Made by a program: the position numbers and the translations under genes
Origin: Brevibacterium sp. S111
GTDB taxonomy: Bacteria > Actinomycetota > Actinomycetes > Actinomycetales > Brevibacteriaceae
Reading direction: 5' to 3'
DNA: 64,000 nucleotides
Assembly (NCBI RefSeq): GCF_004745075.1
Contig: NZ_RHFH01000009.1
Span: 142,061-206,060, forward strand
Notes under the pieces: model-generated
What the model saw: only the letters and a program-made list of their open reading frames with translations
Told to the model about the DNA's origin: nothing
Databases searched by the model: none
Part shown: positions 17,212 through 24,318 of the stretch, piece by piece
How the letters are laid out: every line of letters begins with the position of its first letter
Numbering within the stretch: the first letter of the stretch is position 1

Positions 17212-18006
17212 ATGTCAGATCGCACCGAAACCTCACCCCGCTCGGGCCGCCGCTTTGAGGGACAGGTCGCCCTCGTCACCGGAGCCAGCCGCGGAATCGG
17301 GTTGGGCATCGCGCAGCGCCTCAACGACGAAGGCGCCACGGTCGTCCTCACCGCCCGCAAGCCCGAGGCGCTGCAGGAGGCGGTCGCGCAGTTCCCTGAA
17401 GGCACCGCGATCGGCATCGCCGGCAAATCCGACGACCCGGCGCACCGCGCGGAGGTCTTCGACACGATCGCCCAGAAGTTCGGCCGCCTCGACGTGCTCG
17501 TCACCAACGTCGGCATCAACCCCGTCTACGGTCCGCTCATCGACCTCGACCTCGACGCCGCTCGCAAGATCCTCGACGTCAACGTGCTCGGCACCCTCGC
17601 ATGGGTCCAGGGAGCCGTCCACCACGAGAAGCTGGGATTCCGGGAGAACAAGGGCCGGATCGTGAGCATCTCCTCGGTCGCCGGTGAGCGCCCGAGCCCA
17701 GGCATCAGCTTCTACGGAATCTCCAAGGCCGCCGTCTCCCATCTGACGAGGTCCCTGGCCGTCGAGCTCGGGCCCGATATCCGCGTCAACGCCGTGGCTC
17801 CGGCCGTGGTCAAGACGAACTTCGCCACCGCCCTCTACGAAGGACGCGAGGAGGAGGTCGCCTCGGCGTATCCCGTCAAGCGTCTCGGTGCGCCCGAGGA
17901 CATCGCCGCGGCCGTGGCCTACCTCGCCTCGGCCGATGCCGACTGGATCACCGCCCAGGTGCTCACCGCCGACGGCGGCGTCATCACCGCCGGCGGCAGC
18001 GCCTGA
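17212..18006 (+). CDS. SDR-family oxidoreductase, paralog of the one at 21141
   Basis: This 264-residue short-chain dehydrogenase has TGASRGIGLGIA near residue 24, ISSVAG and the YGISKAAVSH Tyr/Lys pair near 168. In place of the usual NNAG it has VTNVGINP. It is about 80% identical by eye to the SDR at 21141-21920, clearly a local duplication. GGAG lies ahead of the ATG. It stands alone, with a strong palindromic terminator downstream. A role on 4-oxo or 3-oxo acyl-CoA alongside the lva-like operon is inference. Confidence 0.85.
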   Translation: MSDRTETSPRSGRRFEGQVALVTGASRGIGLGIAQRLNDEGATVVLTARKPEALQEAVAQFPEGTAIGIAGKSDDPAHRAEVFDTIAQKFGRLDVLVTNVGINPVYGPLIDLDLDAARKILDVNVLGTLAWVQGAVHHEKLGFRENKGRIVSISSVAGERPSPGISFYGISKAAVSHLTRSLAVELGPDIRVNAVAPAVVKTNFATALYEGREEEVASAYPVKRLGAPEDIAAAVAYLASADADWITAQVLTADGGVITAGGSA

Positions 18007-18306
18007 CGCTGCGGGCGTCTGACACACGGGTGCCTGACTCGGGGGCTTCTGACGGCGGGGACGTCTGACGTCGCGGACAGCGCCTGAGGTCGCCATTGCC
18101 GGGTCGCGGAGGCACTGAAGACTCAAACAGTGGTCGCAATCGGATACTTTCAAGGGCTGAAATGTATCCGATTGCGACCATTTCTCTCTGTGGCTGGCAG
18201 CTGCGAGGGTCAATTCATCGGCGAGTCCCCAAGCTCTTGCTTCGTCTTACTCCGCCGGCAGTCCGGCTACTCCTCCGGCGGTCCGGTTACTCGGCCGGCA
18301 GTTCGG
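18007..18306. other. Repeat-rich convergent intergenic region
   Basis: This stretch has no gene. It holds a ladder of degenerate ~16-nt repeats containing TCTGAC or CCTGAC (18002-18085), a long perfect palindrome (18131-18180) and most of a 20-bp tandem repeat array (18248-18327) that runs into the TetR gene. Confidence 0.7.
18131..18180. terminator. Very strong palindromic terminator
   Basis: TGGTCGCAATCGGATAC (18131-18147) is exactly complementary to GTATCCGATTGCGACCA (18164-18180). The 16-base interval extends the stem with TTTCA/TGAAA, leaving a loop of AGGGC. TTTCTCTC follows. It separates two convergent genes and would work in both directions. Confidence 0.75.
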
Positions 18307-18327
18307 TTACTCCGCCGGCAGTCCGGC
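18248..18327. repeat. Four 20-bp tandem repeats overlapping the TetR stop codon
   Basis: Units at 18248-18267, 18268-18287, 18288-18307 and 18308-18327 follow TACTCCGCCGGCAGTCCGGC with 1-4 changes. The last unit encodes the final residues AGLPAE of the TetR protein on the minus strand, and each unit ends with a TAA or TAG shape in that direction. Confidence 0.9.
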
Positions 18328-18960
18328 TGCATGGGCGCAGATCTCGCCGTAGCGTTTCGCCACCCCCGCCGGTTCGAGTTCGCCGTCGGGGCGATACCAC
18401 TGAGACACGCCCGTGCAGATCGTCGTGATCGCCTGAGACGCATCGCGCGGGTGCTCCGTTGTGAAGGTACCGTCGGCGACGCACTCTTCGAGCACCTCGT
18501 CGAGCAGCTTCTGCTGCCGGTCACGGGCCGCGATGTGTGCCCGCCGGTGCTGACCCTGCAGGGCGCGGATCTCGCTGAAGGCGATGAACGCCAAAGCCGA
18601 CTGGTGGGCGTGGAAGAGCAGCAGGCATTCGACGAGTCGGTCGAACCTCGCCAGCGGGGTCTGCGGACCATCGGCCAAGGCTGCGATGCTGCGTTGCCAC
18701 AGGTCCTCCATGGCCAGCCGGTCGATCTCGGCGAGAATCGCATGCTTCGACGCGAAGTGATGATAGAGGCCGGGCACCGACAGGCCGGCGGCTCCGGCGA
18801 GCTGTCGGATGCTCGTCCCGTGGAATCCTCCGGTGACGAATCGCTCGAGTGCGGCGTCGAGGATCGGCGACAGCAGCGGTGTGTCGTAGTTGCGCCAGTG
18901 GGTCGCGGATGTGTCGCTCACGAGTCGTCCTTGCTCATCAAATGCATCGTCTGAAGTCAT
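18307..18960 (-). CDS. TetR-family regulator
   Basis: This is a 217-residue repressor-like protein. The N-terminal helix-turn-helix is clear: FHGTSIRQLAGAAGLSVPGL followed by YHHFASKHAIL near residues 45-75. The C-terminal ligand domain resembles TetR proteins of fatty acid and steroid catabolism (KstR2/FadR-like). It is divergent from the acyl-CoA ligase operon, so that operon is its likely target, with the palindromes at 19152 and 19185 as candidate sites. The C-terminus is formed by a unit of a 20-bp repeat that continues past the stop. Confidence 0.88.
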   Translation of the reverse strand: MTSDDAFDEQGRLVSDTSATHWRNYDTPLLSPILDAALERFVTGGFHGTSIRQLAGAAGLSVPGLYHHFASKHAILAEIDRLAMEDLWQRSIAALADGPQTPLARFDRLVECLLLFHAHQSALAFIAFSEIRALQGQHRRAHIAARDRQQKLLDEVLEECVADGTFTTEHPRDASQAITTICTGVSQWYRPDGELEPAGVAKRYGEICAHAAGLPAE

Positions 18961-19144
18961 CTCTAATCTACGGGCAAATCAGCGGGGAGATGCCCAGTGG
19001 ATCCCCGAATAGGTGCCCAGCAATCCTCGCACAGGCTCTCGCCTGATCGTCGCGACTGATTCGCGCCCAGCTAGTCGACCACACGCCCGCCTATTCGACA
19101 TGCGCTTGCTCCGTCCGCCACGTGCCTGCCCGCTCGGTCGCCTC

Positions 19145-19174
19145 TTGCGCCCGAAACGTTTCGTGACCTACGAT
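19145..19174 (+). promoter_or_regulatory. Ligase-operon promoter with internal palindrome CGAAACGTTTCG
   Basis: TTGCGC and TACGAT are spaced by 18 bases. A perfect 12-bp palindrome, CGAAACGTTTCG (19152-19163), fills the spacer, the classic place for a repressor site. The AAACGTTT centre is also typical of LacI-family operators. Confidence 0.5.
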
Positions 19175-19184
19175 ACATTCAATA

Positions 19185-19204
19185 CCGAGCGAGCGATCGG
19201 TCGG
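19185..19204. promoter_or_regulatory. 20-bp operator candidate downstream of the ligase promoter
   Basis: CCGAGCGAGCGATCGGTCGG is an 8/10-per-arm inverted repeat starting about 10 bases after the -10 element. The pattern CCGA-n-CGA-n-CG-n-TCG-n-TCGG resembles TetR-family sites of aromatic and fatty acid catabolism in actinobacteria. Confidence 0.45.
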
Positions 19205-19270
19205 GTGGGTCAAAGTGCCGGAAGAGCACCACCTGCCCGAGTACGACGAGGTACGAAGGACGGACACCTG

Positions 19271-21031
19271 ATGGCAGTCGAAGACACCGCCTCCACGGCA
19301 CATGTGTGGACGCGAATCTATCCCGCCGGAGTCGGCCAAGACCCGGAGATCCACGACGAATCCGCAGCCCACGCGTGGCGCGCCCGGGTCGCGGCCTCAC
19401 CCAACCAGCGTGCCGTTCTCTACCGAGGTCGAACCTTCACGACTTCCGACATCGACCGCGAAGCCGAAGCGCTGGTCAGCGGATTCCTCGCCCGTGGTCT
19501 GCACAAATCGTCGATCATCGGCATCTACCTCCAGAACGTCCCGCAGTTCGCCGTGGCACTGCTGGCGGCGTGGAAGGTCGGCGTCGTTCCCCTCGTCCTC
19601 AACCCGATGTACCGCGGCCGCGAACTGCGCGCACTCATCGACGATTCGGCCGCCTCGGCGATCATCTGCGACGAAGGCGACCTCGACCAGGTCCGGACAA
19701 CGCTGACCGGCAGCTCCGTGACCTGGGTGCTCACGACGAACGACGACGAATACGCCGGCGACACCACCGTCACCTCGACCGATGCAAGCGCGACCCCCGC
19801 AACGTCCACCGGCGCCGAGGCAGCCGGCCCCACTACCGGCGCCGAGGCGGCCGATCCCGAACCCGGAATCACCGTCGAGGCGTGGTCCGACGTCCTCGCA
19901 GCCCACCGCGCCGACGCAGGGACCCACCGCGCTGACCTGCTGCCCGGCCTCGACGATGCCGGCCTGCTTACCTATACGTCCGGGACCACCGGCCCGGCCA
20001 AGGGGGCGATCGCCACCCACCGCAACATCCTTGCTGTGGCACGTTCGTACGGGGCGTGGATGAGCCTCGGCGAGGGTGACGTCATGCTCGCGATCGCCCC
20101 GCTCTTCCACATCACCGGAGCCGTGGCGTGTGCAGCGACCTCACTCATCCACCCGATCACGCTCGACTTCATCGGCCGCGTCAGTGCGGAGAAGATCGTC
20201 ACGGCCATGCGTGAAGACGAGGTGACCGTGACGATCGGGTCGATCACCGTCTACAACGCTCTGCTCGAACACGAGACCGCCACCGCCGACGACCTCAGAA
20301 GCGTCCGCTACCTCTTCTCCGGCGGCGCCCCGGTGCCCCCAGCCACCGTGGAGCGGTTCCGGAACCGATTCGGCCTTTACATCCACAACATCTACGGCAT
20401 GACAGAAACCGCCTCGGCGGTCATCGGTGTCCCACCGAACACCGAGGCACCCGTCGACCCCGCCACCGACACCCTGGCCATCGGGGTGCCTTTCCCGGGG
20501 CTGGAAGCGCGGATCGTCGACGTCGCCGACGGGTCCGTCATCACCGATACCACCGCCGGCGAACTCGAGCTGCGCGGACCGCAGGTCACGCCCGGCTACC
20601 TCGGCCGAACCGAAGCCAACGAGGCGGCCTTCGACGATGGCTGGCTGCGCACCGGCGACGTCGGTGTCATGGACGACGCCGGCTGGATCTACCTCGTCGA
20701 CCGCATCAAGGATCAGATCAACGCCTCCGGCTACAAGGTGTGGCCGCGCGAAGTCGAGGACGTCCTCTACGAACATCCGGCCGTGCTCGAGGCCGCCGTC
20801 GTCGGCCAACCTGACGACTACCGGGGCGAAACCGTCGTCGCCTACGTCTCCCTCCGCACCGGTCAGCAGGCCGCCCCCGAGGAGCTCATCGCGTTCACGA
20901 AGGAACGCCTGGCCGCCTACAAATACCCGCGCATCGTTCACGTCATGTCCGACCTGCCGAAGACGCATACCGGGAAGATCCAGCGCAGACTGCTGCGCAA
21001 TTCCGGCACCGAGGCGGCCCCGCAGAACTGA
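19271..21031 (+). CDS. AMP-dependent acyl-CoA synthetase (LvaE-like candidate)
   Basis: This 586-residue ANL-family ligase activates a carboxylic acid to its CoA thioester at the cost of ATP to AMP. The phosphate loop TYTSGTTGPAKG lies near residue 235, YGMTE near 374, the adenylate-binding GWLRTGDVG near 460 and the catalytic Lys in PKTHTGKIQRR near 568. A Thr/Ala/Glu-rich insert near 160-197 holds two copies of TGAEAA. ATG 19271 has GAAGGA about 10 bases upstream. It opens the operon with SDR, acyl-CoA dehydrogenase and kinase, the same set as P. putida lvaE-D-C-A; levulinate or a 4-hydroxyacid is therefore a candidate substrate. Confidence 0.85.
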   Translation: MAVEDTASTAHVWTRIYPAGVGQDPEIHDESAAHAWRARVAASPNQRAVLYRGRTFTTSDIDREAEALVSGFLARGLHKSSIIGIYLQNVPQFAVALLAAWKVGVVPLVLNPMYRGRELRALIDDSAASAIICDEGDLDQVRTTLTGSSVTWVLTTNDDEYAGDTTVTSTDASATPATSTGAEAAGPTTGAEAADPEPGITVEAWSDVLAAHRADAGTHRADLLPGLDDAGLLTYTSGTTGPAKGAIATHRNILAVARSYGAWMSLGEGDVMLAIAPLFHITGAVACAATSLIHPITLDFIGRVSAEKIVTAMREDEVTVTIGSITVYNALLEHETATADDLRSVRYLFSGGAPVPPATVERFRNRFGLYIHNIYGMTETASAVIGVPPNTEAPVDPATDTLAIGVPFPGLEARIVDVADGSVITDTTAGELELRGPQVTPGYLGRTEANEAAFDDGWLRTGDVGVMDDAGWIYLVDRIKDQINASGYKVWPREVEDVLYEHPAVLEAAVVGQPDDYRGETVVAYVSLRTGQQAAPEELIAFTKERLAAYKYPRIVHVMSDLPKTHTGKIQRRLLRNSGTEAAPQN

Positions 21032-21140
21032 GAACCGTGCCGACGCCGAGGCAGCCCGCCCCGCCGTCACTGACAACCAACCACCCCCACCGGCCGTGAC
21101 CGGCAGCCACCGACAGACAACCCGCAACACAGGAGAATCT

Positions 21141-21920
21141 ATGAGCGAACACGTGACCGGACGCCGTTTCGAGGGCCAGGTCGCCCTCGTCACCGGCGCC
21201 AGCCGCGGCATCGGCCTCGGCATCGCGCAGCGTCTGCAGGCCGAAGGCGCGACCGTCGTCCTCACCGCCCGCAAGCCCGAGCCCCTGGCCGAGACCGTCG
21301 CTGAGTTCCCCGCCGGCACCGCCGTGGGCATCGCCGGCAAATCCGATGACGCGGCCCACCGCGCCGAGGTCTTCGACACGATCGCCGAGAAGTTCGGTCG
21401 CCTCGACGTGCTCGTCACGAATGTCGGCATCAACCCCGTCTATGGGGGCACCGTCGATATCGAGCTCGACGCGGCTCGCAAGATCCTCGAGGTCAACGTG
21501 CTCGGCACGCTCGCCTGGATCCAGGGTGCGATAGGCCACGACGGACTGCACTTCAGGGAGAACAAGGGCCGGGTTCTGTCCATCTCCTCTGTCGCCGGAC
21601 AGAACCCGAGCGAAGGCATCGGTATGTACGGCGTCTCGAAGGCCGCCGTCGCCCACCTGGTCAAGACCCTCGCCGTCGAACTCGGACCCGATATCCGCGT
21701 CAACGGCATCGCCCCGGCCGTTGTCAAGACCCGCTTCGCCACCGCCCTCTACGAAGGCAGGGAAGCTGAGGTCGCCGCCGCGTACGCGGTCGGACGGCTC
21801 GGAGCGCCCGAGGACATCGGTGCCGCCGCAGCCTACCTGGCTTCGTCGGATGCCGACTGGATCACCGCCCAGATTCTCACCGCCGATGGCGGACTCATCA
21901 CAGCAGGAGGCACAGCATGA
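21141..21920 (+). CDS. SDR-family oxidoreductase (LvaD-like candidate)
   Basis: This 259-residue short-chain dehydrogenase starts at ATG 21141, with AGGAGA five bases upstream. TGASRGIGLGIA, VTNVGINP (replacing NNAG), ISSVAG and YGVSKAAVAH are visible. In the levulinate pathway an SDR reduces 4-oxoacyl-CoA to 4-hydroxyacyl-CoA, and the position here between ligase and acyl-CoA dehydrogenase fits that step. Its stop overlaps the next start by ATGA. It is a close paralog of the protein encoded at 17212. Confidence 0.85.
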   Translation: MSEHVTGRRFEGQVALVTGASRGIGLGIAQRLQAEGATVVLTARKPEPLAETVAEFPAGTAVGIAGKSDDAAHRAEVFDTIAEKFGRLDVLVTNVGINPVYGGTVDIELDAARKILEVNVLGTLAWIQGAIGHDGLHFRENKGRVLSISSVAGQNPSEGIGMYGVSKAAVAHLVKTLAVELGPDIRVNGIAPAVVKTRFATALYEGREAEVAAAYAVGRLGAPEDIGAAAAYLASSDADWITAQILTADGGLITAGGTA

Positions 21921-23179
21921 GCCGGATCCCGACAGAGGTCGAGCAGCTGCGGTCCCGCACCCGCACGTTCATCCACGAGGTCGTCATCCCCGCCGAGCCC
22001 CACCCCGGCGACTACCTCGACGAGGCGGTCCTGGCTGAGCTCAAGGCCAAAGCGAAGGATGCCGGTGTCTTCGCCCCGCATGTGCCCACGGAATGGGGCG
22101 GCCAGGGAGTGCCGACCGAATTTTGGTCCCCGATCTTCCAGGAAGCCGGATACTCGCCGATCGGGCCCGCCGTGCTGGGCTGCATGGCACCCGACGAAGG
22201 CAATATGCACATGCTCGCCCAGATCGCCACACAGGAGCAGAAGGAACGCTACCTCGCGCCCCTGGCAGGTGGCGATGTGCGGTCCTCCTTCGCGATGACC
22301 GAACCCCACCCGGGCACGGGTTCCGACCCCTCGGCACTGACTACTCGCGCAGTGAGAGACGGCGACGACTGGGTCATCACCGGGGACAAGCGGTTCATCT
22401 CCGGAGCCGAGCTGTGCAGCTTCTTCATCGTCATGGCCGCCACCGACCCCGAGGATGCCGACGGCTCCGCGACCGACGGATCCGGCGCCGCGCAGGCGAA
22501 GAAGGGCCAGGCGGCTACGATGTTCCTCGTCGATCGAGACACCCCGGGGGTGACGGTCGGTAAGCCGATCCATACCGTCGACCGCACGATCGCCGGCGGC
22601 CACCCCTACGTCCACTTCGACGAGGTGCGCGTGCCCGCCTCGGCGATCCTCGGCGAAGCCGGCAAGGGATTCACTTACGCGCAGGTGCGACTCGCACCGG
22701 CCCGGCTCACCCACTGCATGCGCTGGTTGGGATTGGCCCGCCGCGCCCTCGACACCGCCCTCGACCGGGCCGAGCACCGTGAAGCCTTCGGCGACATCCT
22801 CGCCCGTCAGGGGCTCGCGCAGGAGCTCATCGCACAGTCGGTCATCGACATCGAGACCTCCGAAGCGATGATCACGAAGACCGCCGAGGTACTCGACACG
22901 GACGCGAAGGAAGCGAACTCCCGGTCCTCCATCGCGAAGGTCTACTGCTCAGAGGCCGTCTACCGCGTCATCGACCGCGCCATCCAGCTCACCGGCGGTG
23001 ACGGGGTCTCCGACCGGCTGCCGCTCATCCAGTACCTCAATGACGTCCGCCCGTTCCGCATCTACGACGGAGCGACGGAGACGCACAAGTTCGCGATCTC
23101 CCGCCGCGCCTCGTCGAAGCGCCGTCGGCAGGTCGCAGCCGGAGCGCCGCGCCTCGACATCGTAGAGGAGGCCCGATGA
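21917..23179 (+). CDS. Acyl-CoA dehydrogenase, ACAD10/11-like (LvaC-like candidate)
   Basis: This 420-residue flavoenzyme begins with ATGA overlap. FAMTEPHPGTGSDPSA matches the FAD/substrate loop and RIYDGATETHKFAISRR the C-terminal block with the probable catalytic Glu. A Gly/Ala-rich insert (near residues 175-195) is absent from most relatives. In ACAD10/11 and LvaC, such enzymes work on 4-phosphoacyl-CoA made by an APH-type kinase; here that kinase is the very next gene, overlapped by ATGA. That pairing is the main reason for the assignment. Confidence 0.85.
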   Translation: MSRIPTEVEQLRSRTRTFIHEVVIPAEPHPGDYLDEAVLAELKAKAKDAGVFAPHVPTEWGGQGVPTEFWSPIFQEAGYSPIGPAVLGCMAPDEGNMHMLAQIATQEQKERYLAPLAGGDVRSSFAMTEPHPGTGSDPSALTTRAVRDGDDWVITGDKRFISGAELCSFFIVMAATDPEDADGSATDGSGAAQAKKGQAATMFLVDRDTPGVTVGKPIHTVDRTIAGGHPYVHFDEVRVPASAILGEAGKGFTYAQVRLAPARLTHCMRWLGLARRALDTALDRAEHREAFGDILARQGLAQELIAQSVIDIETSEAMITKTAEVLDTDAKEANSRSSIAKVYCSEAVYRVIDRAIQLTGGDGVSDRLPLIQYLNDVRPFRIYDGATETHKFAISRRASSKRRRQVAAGAPRLDIVEEAR

Positions 23180-24258
23180 CCGAGAAGCTCATCGACGTCG
23201 TCGCCACCGTCGCCGAGGCGCGCGCACTGTCGGCTCCTCCGCTGCTCATCGTCGACGTCCTCACCGACTACCTCGACGCCCACGGCATCGGGACCGGCCC
23301 CGTCCGCTGGGACCGCATCGGCGAAGGCCAGTCGAATGTCACCTTCCGGATCCGCCGCGATGACATCGACGTGGTGCTGAGACGTGGACCCAGGCCGCCG
23401 ATTCCGAAATCAACCCATGACATGGTCCGAGAGGCGAAGATCCAGCAGGTGCTGCGCGGCCAGGGCGTGGCGGTGCCGACGATCCACCACGTGTGCGAGG
23501 ACGAATCGGTTCTCGGCGTGCCGTTCTACGTCATGGATTTCGTGCCGGGCACCGTCGTCACCGACACCCTGCCCGACTTCCTCGCCGAGACGGCCGACCG
23601 GCAAGCGCTGAGCGAGGCCCTCATCGACCGCCTCGTCGATCTCCACTCCGTCGACGTCACCGTTCCCGAAGTGGCCGCGCTCGGCCGCCCCGACGGCTAC
23701 CTGCAGCGTCAGGTGAAGCTGTTCTCTGCCCTGTGGGAGAAGAACACTCAGCGTTCCCTGCCGCAGGTGAGCCGCCTCGGCGAGTGGTTGGCTGCGAACA
23801 TTCCGGTCACTCAGGCTCATGCGGTCGTCCACGGCGACTATCGGGCCGGGAACGCCATGATCGAGTCATCCTCGCCGGTGAAGGTAGCGGCGATCCTCGA
23901 TTGGGAGATGTCGACTCTGGGTGATCCGCTCGCCGATCTCGGATACTTCCTGGCCACGTATACGGATCGCGAGCATACGCGCACGGTCATGGACCTGACC
24001 CCCGTGACCGCGGAAGCGGGCTTCCTCAGCCGGGCCGAACTCGCCGCCCGGTATGCGGAGAAGACCGGGCTCGACCTGTCCGTGCTGTCCTGGTATGAAG
24101 CCTTCGCCCTGTGGAAGGCCGCGATCTTCAGCGAAGCGATCTACACCCGATGGCTGGCTGGGGAGGCGCCAGCGGCCGGCGGATTCACCGGGGCGTTGGA
24201 GACCGGAGTGCCCGAACTCATCGAGGCGGCCGACGCCATCGCAGGCGCCATCGCTTAG
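23176..24258 (+). CDS. APH-family acyl-CoA kinase (LvaA/ACAD10-11 kinase-domain-like)
   Basis: This 360-residue protein has the aminoglycoside-phosphotransferase fold. IGEGQSNVTFRI near residue 50 is the nucleotide loop, VVHGDYRAGNAMI near 218 carries the catalytic Asp and Asn, and AILDWEMSTLGDPLADLGY near 238 the metal-binding Asp. Relatives fused to or beside acyl-CoA dehydrogenases (ACAD10/11, LvaA) phosphorylate the 4-hydroxyl of hydroxyacyl-CoA. It overlaps the dehydrogenase gene by ATGA. No LvaB-like small partner gene is visible, unlike in Pseudomonas. Antibiotic resistance is unlikely in this context. Confidence 0.8.
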   Translation: MTEKLIDVVATVAEARALSAPPLLIVDVLTDYLDAHGIGTGPVRWDRIGEGQSNVTFRIRRDDIDVVLRRGPRPPIPKSTHDMVREAKIQQVLRGQGVAVPTIHHVCEDESVLGVPFYVMDFVPGTVVTDTLPDFLAETADRQALSEALIDRLVDLHSVDVTVPEVAALGRPDGYLQRQVKLFSALWEKNTQRSLPQVSRLGEWLAANIPVTQAHAVVHGDYRAGNAMIESSSPVKVAAILDWEMSTLGDPLADLGYFLATYTDREHTRTVMDLTPVTAEAGFLSRAELAARYAEKTGLDLSVLSWYEAFALWKAAIFSEAIYTRWLAGEAPAAGGFTGALETGVPELIEAADAIAGAIA

Positions 24259-24318
24259 AAAAGAGCAGATCAGAGCAGTTCAGAACTACCACCCCGAAGA
24301 AGCAGTGGAAAGGAAGCC

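Larger units (their letters stand above)
18961..19270. other. Divergent regulatory region between TetR gene and ligase operon
   Basis: No gene is seen. The ligase-side half carries TTGCGC (19145-19150) and TACGAT (19169-19174) 18 bases apart, the palindrome CGAAACGTTTCG between them, and a second palindrome at 19185-19204. GATGCCCAG and GGTGCCCAG form a short direct repeat near the TetR side. Confidence 0.5.

Noticed and set aside
23176..24258. Aminoglycoside resistance kinase
   Set aside because: The APH fold is present, but operon overlap with an acyl-CoA dehydrogenase and acyl-CoA ligase points to an acyl-CoA kinase.
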